From Stomorhina lunata (Eukaryota; Arthropoda; Insecta; Diptera; Rhiniidae), in assembly GCA_933228675.1 (NCBI GenBank), contig OW121742.1, positions 110,599,601 to 110,663,600 of the forward strand: a stretch of DNA of 64,000 nt, written 5' to 3'. This document shows positions 11,100-21,180 of this stretch, piece after piece (position 1 is the stretch's first letter; each line of letters opens with the position of its first letter). A model generated the notes under the pieces. It had not been told where the DNA came from. It saw only the letters and a program-made list of their open reading frames with translations, and searched no databases. The translations under genes were made by a program, and so were the position numbers.

Positions 11100-12690
11100 A
11101 TGTCTTCCTATCGTCAACTTTTTCATAGAAATGTCTTCCTATCGTCAACTTTTCTATGGAAATGTCTTCCTATCGTCAACTTTTCTATAGAAATGTCTCA
11201 GTATCGTCAACTTTTCTAAAGAAATGTCTTCCTATCGTCAACTTTTCTAAAATAATGTCTTCCTATCGTCAACTTTTCAAAAGAAATGTCTTCCTATCGT
11301 CATATTTTCTGTAGAAATGTCTCAGTATCGTCAACTTTTCTAAAGAAATGTCTTCCTATCGTCAACTTTTCTAAAGAAATGTCTTTCTATCGTCAACTTT
11401 TCAAAAGAAATGTCTTCCTATCGTCAACTTTTCTAAAGAAATGTCCTCCTATCGTAAACTTCTCTATAGAAATATCTTCCTATAGTCAACTTTTCTACAG
11501 AAATGTCTTCCTATCGTCAACTTTTCTATAGAAATGTCTTCCTTTGGTCAACTTTTCTATAGAAATGTCTTCCTTTGATCAACTTTTCTATAGAAATGTC
11601 TTCCTTTGGTCAACTTTTCTATAGAAATGTCTTCTTTTGGTCAACTTTTCTAAAGAATGTCTTCCTTTGGTCAATTTTTCTATAGAAATATCTTCCTTTG
11701 GTCAACTGTTCTATAGAAATGTCTTCCTTTGGTCAACTTTTCTATAGAAATGTCCTCCTTTGGAAAACTTTTCTATAGAAATGTCTTCCTTTGGTCAACT
11801 TTTCTATAGAAATGTCTTCTTTTGGTCAACTTTTCTAAAGAATGTCTTCCTTTGGTCAATTTTTCTATAGAAATATCTTCCTTTGGTCAACTGTTCTATA
11901 GAAATGTCTTCCTTTGGTCAACTTTTCTATAGAAATGTCCTCCTTTGGAAAACTTTTCTATAGAAATGTCTTCCTTTGGTCAACTTTTCTATAGAAATGT
12001 CTTCTTTTGGTCAACTTTTCTAAAGAATGTCTTCCTTTGGTCAATTTTTCTATAGAAATATCTTCCTTTGGTCAACTGTTCTATAGAAATGTCTTCCTTT
12101 GGTCAACTTTTCTATAGAACAGTTGACCAAAGGAAGATATTTCTATAGAAATGTCTTCCTTTGGTCAACTTTTCTATAGAAATGTCCTCCTTTGGAAAAC
12201 TTTTCTATAGAAATGTCTTCCTTTGGTCAACTTTTCTATAGAAATGTCTTCTTTTGGTCAACTTTTCTAAAGAATGTCTTTCTTTGGTCAATTTTTCTAT
12301 AGAAATATCTTCCTTTGGTCAACTGTTCTATAGAAATATCTTCCTTTGGTCAATTTTTCTATAGAAATATCTTCCTTTGGTCAACTGTTCTATAGAAATG
12401 TCTTCCTTTGGTCAACTTTTCTATAGAAATGTCCTCCTTTGGAAAACTTTTCTATAGAAATGTCTTCCTTTGGTCAACTTTTCTATAGAAATGTCTTCTT
12501 TTGGTCAACTTTTCTAAAGAATGTCTTCCTTTGGTCAATTTTTCTATAGAAATATCTTCCTTTGGTCAACTGTTCTATAGAAATATCTTCCTTTGGTCAA
12601 CTTTTCTATAGAAATTTCCTCCTTTGGAAAACTTTTCTATAGAAATGTCTTCCTTTGGTCAACTTTTCTATAGAAATGTCTTTCATTCGT
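11100..12690. repeat. 31-bp minisatellite (CTTCCTTTGGTCAAC linker) with higher-order units
   Basis: About 50 units of TTTTCTATAGAAATG plus TCTTCCTATCGTCAAC (left) or TCTTCCTTTGGTCAAC (right). From about 11600 the units form higher-order blocks marked by the variant TTTTCTAAAGAATG, at about 11650, 11836, 12020, 12265 and 12505, i.e. 185-186 bp and then about 240 bp periods. One unit at about 12117-12145 is inverted. Confidence 0.92.
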
Positions 12691-12868
12691 AATGTTTTGC
12701 ATCAAGCATGAAAGTTTCTTAAATATAAAATATTTTCTTTAATATAAACGTTTTAAAAAATATGTGATACAATCGATTCTAACTACCTCAGGCTTATCTT
12801 GTTGAGTTTTCAAGAAACATTTAAAATGGAACTCCGAGTCCATTCTGATGACCATTTTTGTTTATTTC

Positions 12869-13158
12869 CTATCCATATGTGTTGTTAATTGTTTCATCTG
12901 AACCGACTGTACTCGCATTCGTATCATAAGGAGGTGCTTGATTATTTCCCTGTTCTGGTCCTTCAAAATCAAAAATACATTTTTGAAATTAAATATTTTG
13001 ATATATATAATATATATAATTTTACCAATCCTAAACTCTATATCGTCACAGAAATTTAGATGCAGTTTCCTATTATTATTTTTCTGTTGAATCGAGATCA
13101 GGACAAATAGACACAATAAAAAGCCGATAATTAATATGAATGCAATCTTATCTGACAT
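12869..13158 (-). CDS. Predicted 74-residue single-pass membrane or secreted peptide
   Basis: Two-exon model: 13026-13158 (donor GTAAAA) and 12869-12960 (acceptor TTTTGAAG), a 65-bp AT-rich intron and 225 bases in frame. The N-terminus MSDKIAFILIIGFLLCLFVL is a strong hydrophobic segment (signal anchor or signal peptide). After basic residues (QQKNNNRK) the mature part is polar and ends NQAPPYDTNASTVGSDETIN-NTYG, with two possible N-glycosylation sites. A TATAAAA lies at 13231-13237, about 75 bp before the ATG, the same spacing as in the mucin pair. The family is not recognised. The gene sits between 31-bp arrays of opposite orientation. Without transcript data the intron is a prediction; the unspliced frame also stays open but loses the polar tail. 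Confidence 0.5.
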
Positions 13159-13230
13159 TGTAACTTAAGGCCATCTTTTGTCATTTAAATTGCAATTTTA
13201 AGCTATTCTTAATTTCGAGAATTTTTTTTT

Positions 13231-13237
13231 TTTTATA
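13231..13237 (-). promoter_or_regulatory. TATA box of the 12869-13158 gene
   Basis: TATAAAA on the minus strand, about 75 bp upstream of the predicted ATG at 13158. Confidence 0.45.
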
Positions 13238-13289
13238 AAACTTCAGTCACAATTTTTTGAAAGAAAGAATTACTGTGATTAGGATGGGC

Positions 13290-13885
13290 CACTTTTTCTA
13301 TTGAAGAAAAAATTTTATATAGACAATATTTTCTATTGAACCGAAAATTTTCCATAGACAATTTTTTCAATTGAACCGGAAGTTTTCTATAGAAAATTTT
13401 TTCTATTGAACCTAAAATTTTCAATAGAAAATTTTTTCTATTGAACCGGAAATATTTTATAGAAAATTTTTTCTATTGAACAAAAAATTTTCTACAGAAA
13501 ATTTTTTCTATTAAACCAAAAATTTTCTATAGAAATTTTTTTCTATTAAACCAAAAATTTTCTATAGAAATTTTTTTCTATTGAACAAAAAATTTTCTAT
13601 AGAAAATTTTTTCTATTGAACAAAAAATTTTCTGTAGAAAATTTTTTCTATTGAACAAAAATTTTTCTATTGAACAAAAATTTTTCTATAGAAAATTTTT
13701 TCTATTGAACAAAAATTTTTCTATAGAAAATTTTTTCTATTAAACAACAAATTTTCTATAGAAAAATTTTTCCATTGAACAAAAAATTTTCTATAGAAAA
13801 TATTTTCTATTGAACAAAAAATTTTCTATAGAAAATATTTTCTATTGAACAAAAAATTTTCTATAGAATTTTTTTTTTGTTCTAT
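13290..13885. repeat. 35-bp minisatellite (CTATTGAACAAAAAA linker)
   Basis: Tandem units of 35 bp built as TTTTCTATAGAAAA plus TTTTTTCTATTGAACAAAAA. Early units have AACCGAAAATTT or AACCAAAAATT linkers, later ones AACAAAAAATTT. Incidental short frames are not genes. Confidence 0.92.
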
Positions 13886-15505
13886 AGAAAATTTGACCAA
13901 AGGAAGAAATTTCTATGGAAAAGTTGACCAAAGGAAGACATTTCTATAGAAAAGTTGACCAAAGAAACCCATTTCTTTAAAAAAGTTGACCAAAAGAAGA
14001 CTTTTCTATAGAAAAGTTTACCAAAGCAAGACATTTTTATAGAAAAGTTGACCAGAGGAAGACAGTCCTATAGAAAAGTTGACCGAAGGAAGACATTTCT
14101 ATAGAAAAGTTGAACAAAAAAAGACATTTTTATAGAAAAGTTGACCAAAGGAAGATATTTCTATAGAAAAGTTGACCAAAGGAAGACATTTTTATAGAAA
14201 AGTTGACCAAAGGAAGACATTTCTATAGAAAAGTTGACCGAAGGAAGACATTTCTATAGAAAAGTTGACATTTCTATAGAAAAATTGAACAAAAGTTGTT
14301 CTATTGAACAAAAAATTTTCTATAGAAAATTTTTTCTATTGAACAAAAAATTTTCTATAGAAAATTTTTTCTATTGAACAAAAAATTTTCTATAGAAAAT
14401 TTTTTCTATTGAACAAAAAATTTTCTATAGAAAATTTTTTCTATTGATCAAAAAATTTTCTGTAGAAAATTTTTTCTATTGAACAAAAATTTTTCTATAG
14501 AAAATTTTTTCTATTGAACAAAAATTTTTCTATAGAAAATTTTTTCTATTGAACAAAAAATTTTCTAAAGAAAATTTTTTCTATTGAACAAAAATTTTTC
14601 TATAGAAAATTTTTTCTATTAAACAACAAATTTTCTATAGAAACTTTTTTCTATTAAACAAAAAATTTTCTATAGAAAATTTTTTCCATTGAACAAAAAA
14701 TTTTCTATAGAAAATATTTTCTATTGAACAAAAAATTTTCTATAGAAAATATTTTCTATTGAACAAAAAATTTTCTATAGAAAATATTTTCTATTGAACA
14801 AAAAATTTTCTATAGAAAATATTTTCTATTGAACAAAAAATTTTCTATAGAATTTTTTTTTGTTCTATAGAAAATTTCACCAAAGGAAGAAATTTCTATG
14901 GAAAAGTTGACCAAAGGAAGACATTTCTATAGAAAAGTTGACCAAAGAAACCCATTTCTTTAAAAAAGTTGACCAAAAGAAGACTTTTCTATAGAAAAGT
15001 TTACCAAAGGAAGACATTTTTATAGAAAAGTTGACCAAAGGAAGACAGTCCTATAGAAAAGTTGACCGAAGGAAGACATTTCTATAGAAAAGTTGAACAA
15101 AAAAAGACATTTTTATAGAAAAGTTGACCAAAGGAAGACATTTTTATAGAAAAGTTGACCAAAGGAAGACATTTCTATAGAAAAGTTGACCAAAGGAAGA
15201 TATTTCTATAGAAAAGTTGACCAAAAGAAGACATTTCTATGGAAAAGTTGAGCAAAGGAAGACATTTCTATAGAAAAGTTTACAAAAGGAAGACATTTTT
15301 GTAGAAAAGTTGACCAAAGGAAGACATTTATATAGAAAAGTTGACCAAAGGAAGTCATTTCTATAGAAAAGTTGACCAAAGGAAGACATTTCCAAAGAAA
15401 AGTTGACCAGAAGAAGACATTTCTATAGAAAAGTTGACCAAAGGAAGACATTTCTATATAAAAGTTGACCACAGAAAGACATTTCTATGGAAAAGTTGAA
15501 CAAAA
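13886..15505. repeat. Alternating 31-bp and 35-bp arrays with a ~980-bp block duplication
   Basis: 31-bp units (GTTGACCAAAGGAAGACATT plus TCTATAGAAAA; reverse complement of the 11.1-12.7 kb array) occupy 13886-14290 and 14870-15505. 35-bp units occupy 14290-14870. The order of distinctive variants (ACCAAAGAAACCCATTTC, AGACTTTTC, GACAGTCCTATAG, GAACAAAAAAAGAC) is the same in 13900-14130 and 14885-15120, so a composite block was duplicated in tandem. Confidence 0.88.
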
Positions 15506-15605
15506 GTTGTTCTATTGAACAAAAAATTTTTTATAGAAAATTTTTTCTATTGAACAAAAAATTTTCTTTAGAAAATTTTTTCTATTGAACAAAAAATTTA
15601 AGTAA
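15505..15605. repeat. Short 35-bp array at the 3' side of the minus-strand mucin gene
   Basis: Three units of the CTATTGAACAAAAAATTTTC type directly downstream of the mucin-like gene at 15665. The same family in reverse orientation follows the partner gene at 18740, so the arrays are part of the mirror symmetry. Confidence 0.8.
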
Positions 15606-15664
15606 AAACATATTTTTTTAAGTTAATTGCTTTTATTTATTTGCTTATAATTTTACAGAGTTTA

Positions 15665-16261
15665 TTAATAAGCGAATTTTGGACCATAACCGGGACCACG
15701 TCTGTGACCGTGATCATGGCCTCTAGGAGCACCACGACCATGAGGACCACGTCTTTGGCCATGTTCACGACCATGTCCACGTCCGTGTCCATTACCGCGA
15801 CCGTGACCGTTTCCACGACCGTGACCGTTTCCACGACCGTGACCGTGACCATGTCCATGATTGTGATGGTTCTTATTGTGACCCTTACCATGATCTTTAC
15901 CATGTTTATCGCATGGGCGTTTAGGAGTGGTAGTATCAGACTTAACAGTAGTAGTAGTAGCACCGCTGGTAGTGGTTACTGGAACAGCATCGGTCGTAAT
16001 AATTGGAGCAGCTGTTGTGGTAGATACGGGAACAGGCACGGTAGTAATAATTGGTACATCTGATGTGGTAGATACAGGAACAGCCACTGTTGTAATAATA
16101 GGAACGTTGGAGGTGGTAGACACGGGTACAGCTTCAGTAGTTATTATGGGAACTGGCGATGTTGGGCCAACGGTACTGGTATCAATTGCCACAACAGTCG
16201 ATTCTTGAGCAGCGGCCAAGGCACACAGACCCAAAACACAGGCAACTAATAAAAATTTCAT
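15665..16261 (-). CDS. Secreted mucin-like protein with His/Gly/Arg-rich tail (copy A)
   Basis: Single exon, 198 residues. The start was placed at MKFLLVACVLGLCALAAAQ because it begins a textbook signal peptide with cleavage after AAA or AAQ; an in-frame upstream extension lacks an ATG. Residues about 22-105 are Thr/Ser/Pro/Val repeats of 16 residues (VPIITT-(E/V)-AVPVSTTSD type), likely O-glycosylated. A short linker with one Cys (KRPCDKHGKD) leads to a basic tail of HGHGRGNGHGRGNG repeats, ending near GPKFAY. TATAAAA is at 16335-16341, about 80 bp upstream, and AATAAA follows the stop. It is the inverted partner of the gene at 17937, with fewer Thr-rich repeats. Function unknown; a surface or peritrophic mucin, a metal-binding protein or a cationic antimicrobial protein are all possible. 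Confidence 0.85.
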   Translation of the reverse strand: MKFLLVACVLGLCALAAAQESTVVAIDTSTVGPTSPVPIITTEAVPVSTTSNVPIITTVAVPVSTTSDVPIITTVPVPVSTTTAAPIITTDAVPVTTTSGATTTTVKSDTTTPKRPCDKHGKDHGKGHNKNHHNHGHGHGHGRGNGHGRGNGHGRGNGHGRGHGREHGQRRGPHGRGAPRGHDHGHRRGPGYGPKFAY

Positions 16262-16334
16262 GTTTTTTTCAAAGTTCACTTAACTCCCAAAACGGTAACG
16301 ATGAAGTGGTTGTATTTTCAAAATATTTTGGAGT

Positions 16335-16341
16335 TTTTATA
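16335..16341 (-). promoter_or_regulatory. TATA box of mucin copy A
   Basis: TATAAAA on the minus strand inside ACTTTCTATAAAAACTCC, a context identical to the plus-strand promoter at 17857. ATG about 75 bp downstream. Confidence 0.65.
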
Positions 16342-16668
16342 GAAAGTTTGACTTATAACAAAATGAAATATTAAGTTAATACGAGTATTTAAGATATTGT
16401 TTTTAAAATTTAATTTAAATATTTGCTTAATTTTGCTAATATTTAATAATTTATAGAAACAAAAATATTAAGTAAATAAATAATAAAATTAATTGTGCGT
16501 CTTTAAGACATGTTTGCCTAAAAGAATTCAAAAAAATTTGGGAATTATTTGAACTGCTGTTTTAATATTTTCTCCAGAAAATATTTAAATAAACAAAATT
16601 ATTATTTTTTTAAATGTAAAAACAATTGCATACTTTTAGGGTTGTATCTAAAAGGGAGGACAATTAAG

Positions 16669-17545
16669 TCAGATTTTGTCAAAAACATACAAATTTCTAT
16701 AGAAAGTTTCGTCAAAAACACACAATTTTCTATAGAAAATTTTGTGAAAAACACACAATTTTCTATAGAAAATTTTGTGAAAAACACACAATTTTCTATA
16801 GAAAATTTTGTGAAAAACACACAATTTTCTATAGAAAATTTTGTGAAAAACACACAATTTTCTACAGAAAATTTTGTGAAAAACACACAATTTTCTATAG
16901 AAAATTTTGTGAAAAACACACAATTTTCTATAGAAAATTTTGTGAAAAACACACAATTTTCTATAGAAAATTTTGTGAAAAACACACAATTTTCTATAGA
17001 AAATTTTGTCAAAAATACACAATTTTCTATGCAAAATTACACAATTTTCTATACAAAATTTTGTCAAAAGCACACAATTTTCTATACAAAATTTTGTCAA
17101 AAATACACAATTTTCTATAGAAAATTTTGTCAAAAATACACAATTTTCTATAGAAAATTTTGTCAAAAATACACAATTTTCTATAGAAAATTTTGTCAAA
17201 AATACACAATTTTCTATAGAAAATTTTGTCAAAAATACACAATTTTCTATAGAAAATTTTGTCAAAAATACACAATTTTCTATAGAAAATTTTGTCAAAA
17301 ATACACAATTTTCTATAGAAAATTTTGTCAAAAATACACAATTTTCTATAGAAAATTTTGTCAAAAATACACAATTTTCTATAGAAAATTTTGTCAAAAA
17401 TACACAATTTTCTATAGAAAATTTTGTCAAAAATACACAATTTTCTATAGAAAATTTTGTCAAAAATACACAATTTTCTATAGAAAATTTTGTCAAAAAT
17501 ACACAATTTTCTATAGAAAATTTTGTCAAAAACACAAAATTTTCT
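16669..17545. repeat. 33-bp minisatellite at the centre of the mucin palindrome
   Basis: About 26 units of 33 bp: TTTTCTATAGAAAATTTTGT plus (C/G)(A/T)AAAAA(T/C)ACACAA. The left part has GTGAAAAACACAC linkers and the right part GTCAAAAATACAC linkers. Because 33 is a multiple of 3, frames stay open on both strands (for example KNTQFSIENFV repeated), but these are products of the repeat and not genes. Confidence 0.93.
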
Positions 17546-17856
17546 ATAGAATTATTTTCAAAATCCCTAAGGTATGTTTTACAATATTTGCTAGAAAGTC
17601 TGAGTTTTCGATCGATATCGAATGCGGCAATTTGGCCCCAGTTTAAATAATTCCCAAATTTTGTCCAATTCTTTTAGGTAAGTACGTCTGAAAGAAGCAC
17701 AAATAATTTTATTATTTATTTACTTACTATTTTTGTTACTTTAAATTATATTGGCAAAACTAAGCAAATACATAAATAAAAATAAATTTTGAAAACAATA
17801 ATATCTTAAATACTCGTAATAACTTAATATGTCATTCTATCATATGTCAAACTTTC

Positions 17857-17863
17857 TATAAAA
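17857..17863 (+). promoter_or_regulatory. TATA box of mucin copy B
   Basis: TATAAAA in ACTTTCTATAAAAACTCC, 74 bp before the ATG at 17937. It mirrors the promoter of copy A. Confidence 0.65.
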
Positions 17864-17936
17864 ACTCCAAAATATTTTGAAAATTCAACCACTTCATCGT
17901 TATCGTTTTGGGGGTTAAGTGAACTTTGAAAAAATC

Positions 17937-18695
17937 ATGAAATTTTTATTAGTTGCCTGTGTTTTGGGCCTGTGTGCATTGGCCGCTGCTCAAGAATCGA
18001 CTGTTGTTGGAGTTGATACCAGCACTATTGGCTCAACATCCCCAAATCCCATTATAACTACTGAAGCTATACCCGTGTCTACTACATCCGACATTCCAAT
18101 TATTACAACCGAGGCTGTTCCTGTGTCTACCACATCAGATGTACCAATTATTACTACCGTACCTGTTCCCGTATCTACCACATCAGAAGTACCAATTATT
18201 ACTACCGTCCCTGTTCCCGTATCTACCACCTCCGAAGTACCAATTATTACTACCGAGGCTGTTCCTGTATCTACCACATCATATGTACCAATTATTACTA
18301 CCGAGGCTGTTCCAGTAACCACTACCGCCGAAGCTGTTACTACTACCGTAGCTTCTGGTCAACCTTCTCCTACACCCGACAGTGTAACAACTACAGTTAT
18401 CTCTGATACCACCACTCCTAAACGCCCATGCGACAAACATGGTAAAGATCATGGTAAGGGTCACAATAAGAACCATCACAATCATGGACATGGTCATGGT
18501 CACGGTCGTGGAAATGGTCATGGTCGTGGAAACGGTTACGGACATGGAAACGGTTATGGTCGTGGAAATGGACACGGACGTGGACAAGGTCGCGAGCATG
18601 GCCAAAGACGTGGTCCTCATGGTCGTGGTGCTCCCAGAGGCCATGATCACGGTCACAGACGTGGTCCCGGTTATGGTCCTAGATTCTCTTATTGA
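17937..18695 (+). CDS. Secreted mucin-like protein with His/Gly/Arg-rich tail (copy B)
   Basis: Single exon, 252 residues, starting MKFLLVACVLGLCALAAAQ. The signal peptide is identical to that of copy A. About seven 16-residue Thr/Val/Pro repeats (VPIITTEAVPVSTTSD type) are followed by a TTTVASGQPSPTPDSVTTT segment not found in copy A, the shared KRPCDKHGKDHGKGHNKNHH linker and a basic Gly/His/Arg tail ending GPRFSY. AATAAA lies about 25 bp past the stop. Promoter, 5' UTR and coding region mirror copy A, so the two genes arose by inverted duplication and then changed in repeat number. Role unknown; see copy A for possibilities. Confidence 0.87.
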   Translation: MKFLLVACVLGLCALAAAQESTVVGVDTSTIGSTSPNPIITTEAIPVSTTSDIPIITTEAVPVSTTSDVPIITTVPVPVSTTSEVPIITTVPVPVSTTSEVPIITTEAVPVSTTSYVPIITTEAVPVTTTAEAVTTTVASGQPSPTPDSVTTTVISDTTTPKRPCDKHGKDHGKGHNKNHHNHGHGHGHGRGNGHGRGNGYGHGNGYGRGNGHGRGQGREHGQRRGPHGRGAPRGHDHGHRRGPGYGPRFSY

Positions 18696-18739
18696 TTCAC
18701 TCTGTAAAATTATAAAAAAAAAAATAAAAGTAAATAATT

Positions 18740-20110
18740 AAGAAAATTTTTTGTTTTATAGAAAAAAAAATTAATAGAAAAAATTTTCTATAGAAAATTC
18801 ATAAGAAAAAAATTTCCATAAAAAATTTAAAAGAAAAAATTTTCTATAGAAAATTTTTTGTTCAATAGAAAAAATTTTCTATAGAAAATTTTTTGTTCAA
18901 TAGAAAAAATTTTCTATGGAAAATTTTTTGTTCAATAGAAAAAATTTTCTATAGAAAATTTAAAAGAAAAAATAGAAAAAAATTTCTATAAAAAATTTAA
19001 TAGAAAAAATTTTCTATACAAAATTTTTTGTTCAATAGAAAAAATTTTCTATAGAAAATTTTTTGTTCAATAAAAAAAATTTTCTATGGAAAATTTTTTG
19101 TTCAATAGAAAAAATTTTCTATAGAAAATTCAATAAAAAAAATTTTCTAGAGAAAATTTTTTGTTCAATAGAAAAAATTTTCTATAGAAAATTTTTTGTT
19201 CAATAGAAAAAATTTTCTATAGGAAATTTTTTGTTCAATAGAAAAAATTTTCTATAGAAAATTTTGTGTTCAATAGAAAAAATTTTCTATAGAAAATTTT
19301 GTGTTCAATAGAAAAAATTTTCTATAGAAAATTTTGTGTTCAATAGAAAAAATTTTCTATAGAAAATTTTGTGTTCAATAGAAAAAATTTTCTATAGAAA
19401 ATTTTTTGTTCAATAGAAAAAATTTTCTATAGAAAATTTTTTGTTCAATGGAAAAAAATTTTCTATAGAAAATTTTTTGTTCAATAGAAAAAATTTTCTA
19501 TAGAAAATTTTTTGTTTAATAGAAAAAATTTTCTATATAAAATTTTTTGTTCAATAGAAAAAACTAAGCTATAGAAAATTTTTTGTTTAATAGAAAAAAA
19601 ATTAATAGAAAAAATAATAAGAAAAAAATTTCTATAAAAAATTTAAAAGAAAAAATGTTCTACAGAAAGGAATTTCTATAGAAAATTCAATAGAAAAAAA
19701 GTTCTTTAGAGAATTCAAAAAAAAAATTTTTTTGTCAAACAGAAAAAAATTTCTATACAAAATTTTTTCTTCAATAGAAAAAATTTTCTATAGAAAATTT
19801 TTAGTTCAATAAAAAAAATTTTCTATGGAAATTTTTTTGTTCAATAGAAAAAATTTTCTATAGAAAATTTTTTGTTCAATAGAAAAAATTTTTTATAGAA
19901 AAATTTTTGTTCAATAGAAAAAATTTTCTATAGAAAATTTTTTGTTCAATAGAAAAAATTTTTTATAGAAAATTTTTTGTTCAATAGAAAAAATTTTCTA
20001 TAGAAAATTTTTTGTTCAATACAAAAAATTTTCTATAGAAAAATTTTTGTTCAATAGAAAAAATTTTCTATAGAAAATTTTTTGTTCAATAGAAAAAATT
20101 TTCTATAGAT
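18740..20110. repeat. 35-bp minisatellite, reverse orientation of the 13.3-14.9 kb array
   Basis: About 38 units of TTTTTTGTTCAATAGAAAAA plus TTTTCTATAGAAA. It is the reverse complement of the CTATTGAACAAAAAATT array left of the mucin pair. A block near 19255-19390 carries a GTGTTC variant in four successive units. Confidence 0.92.
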
Positions 20111-20275
20111 AAGAACCGGAACCAAAACCAGACCAGACCAGAACCATAACTGACTACATATATTTATACTTTTTATTTTTATTAATTTATTTGTCATTTT
20201 TTTTAGTTTATTTGTTATTTTTTGCCGTTTATCTGAATATTTACTTAGTCAAAATTTAGTTTTTTTTCAATCGGC

Positions 20276-20282
20276 TATAAAA
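20276..20282 (+). promoter_or_regulatory. TATA box of the 20430 gene
   Basis: TATAAAA in CGGCTATAAAAACTCGG, about 150 bp upstream of the ATG at 20430. Confidence 0.5.
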
Positions 20283-20429
20283 ACTCGGAAATATTTATTC
20301 AAAATCAGCATTTCATTATTACAGATTTTGAAACTATTAAACTATTAAAAAACTCGGATCATTTTTTCCTTTTTTTTTTGAACATTTTATAACTTCAGAT
20401 TTTCGTGTCTCAAATTATTTGTTAACAAA

Positions 20430-20830
20430 ATGAAACTCTTGTTGTTATTCTCCACATTTTTGGCATTGGCCTCCCTTGCTCTATCTTGGGATGTTGATGT
20501 AAATTTAAAAGGTAAGTACATAATATCTAATATTTTGTTGCGGAACTCCACATTTATATGCATTTTGCAGTGGTCTTCGACTGTACCAATTTCTATTGTA
20601 AACCAGGGGGACAATGCGACGAAGATTTCACTATCGACCCGGCTGATAGTGAATGCGCTTGTAACTGTTATAAGACACATTTGCAATGCGATGGTTTTTC
20701 ATTTGAAGCTTATCCTCTAGTTAGAATTTGTCAGGAAGTGTAAGTTATTGTTTTATTATTTAAAATTTTATAATAAAATTAAATTTTGCCTTCATAACTT
20801 AACAATTTCTTTAACTTTAGTGACTTCTAA
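20430..20830 (+). CDS. Small secreted cysteine-rich protein, one C-x-C-x-C module
   Basis: Exon 1 is 20430-20511 (donor GTAAGT) and exon 2 starts at 20571 after TTTTGCAG. Exon 2 either runs to a TAA at 20741-20743 (84 residues) or splices at 20739 (GTAAGT, acceptor ACTTTAG at 20820) to a final exon 20821-20830, ending EVDF (86 residues). I prefer the three-exon form because both sites are consensus. A signal peptide (MKLLLLFSTFLALASLALSW) precedes eight cysteines: C32, C37, C43, C56, C58, C60, C67, C81. From C37 the spacing x5-x12-x1-x1-x6-x13 nearly equals the GPSG module of the peritrophin-like neighbours (x5-x19-x1-x1-x5-x12). AATAAA lies at 21063. It is probably the single-domain relative of those genes; function unknown. 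Confidence 0.75.
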
Positions 20831-21180
20831 ACTTATTACACTAGCCAACAGAATCGGGATTTTTTCATGTCTAAGGATGCTTTTACATTTTTTTCAATAT
20901 GAAACAGGACTCCCGACTCACTCAATTGTGTTCCGGTACTTTGTTTGGTTTGTGTCTTTACTAAATTTTAAGTGAAATTTCATTTTCTCTCAAAACTACT
21001 TTTTTAAATGTCAATTGAAAACAAACAAATTTATTATATAATTATTGTATTTAAAAAATTTAAATAAAGCAAAATTAAATGTTTTTAATAGTTCCAGAAA
21101 CTTTTGTTTGAATATTTTTAAAGACAAAATTAATTGTGGTCTCAAATTTTGATGATTTGTGTTCCCGTACTTTTTGAACA

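Noticed and set aside
16549..17650. Long open frames on both strands (up to 365 codons)
   Set aside because: They are translations of the 33-bp minisatellite in several frames, with no start context, signal or conserved domain.
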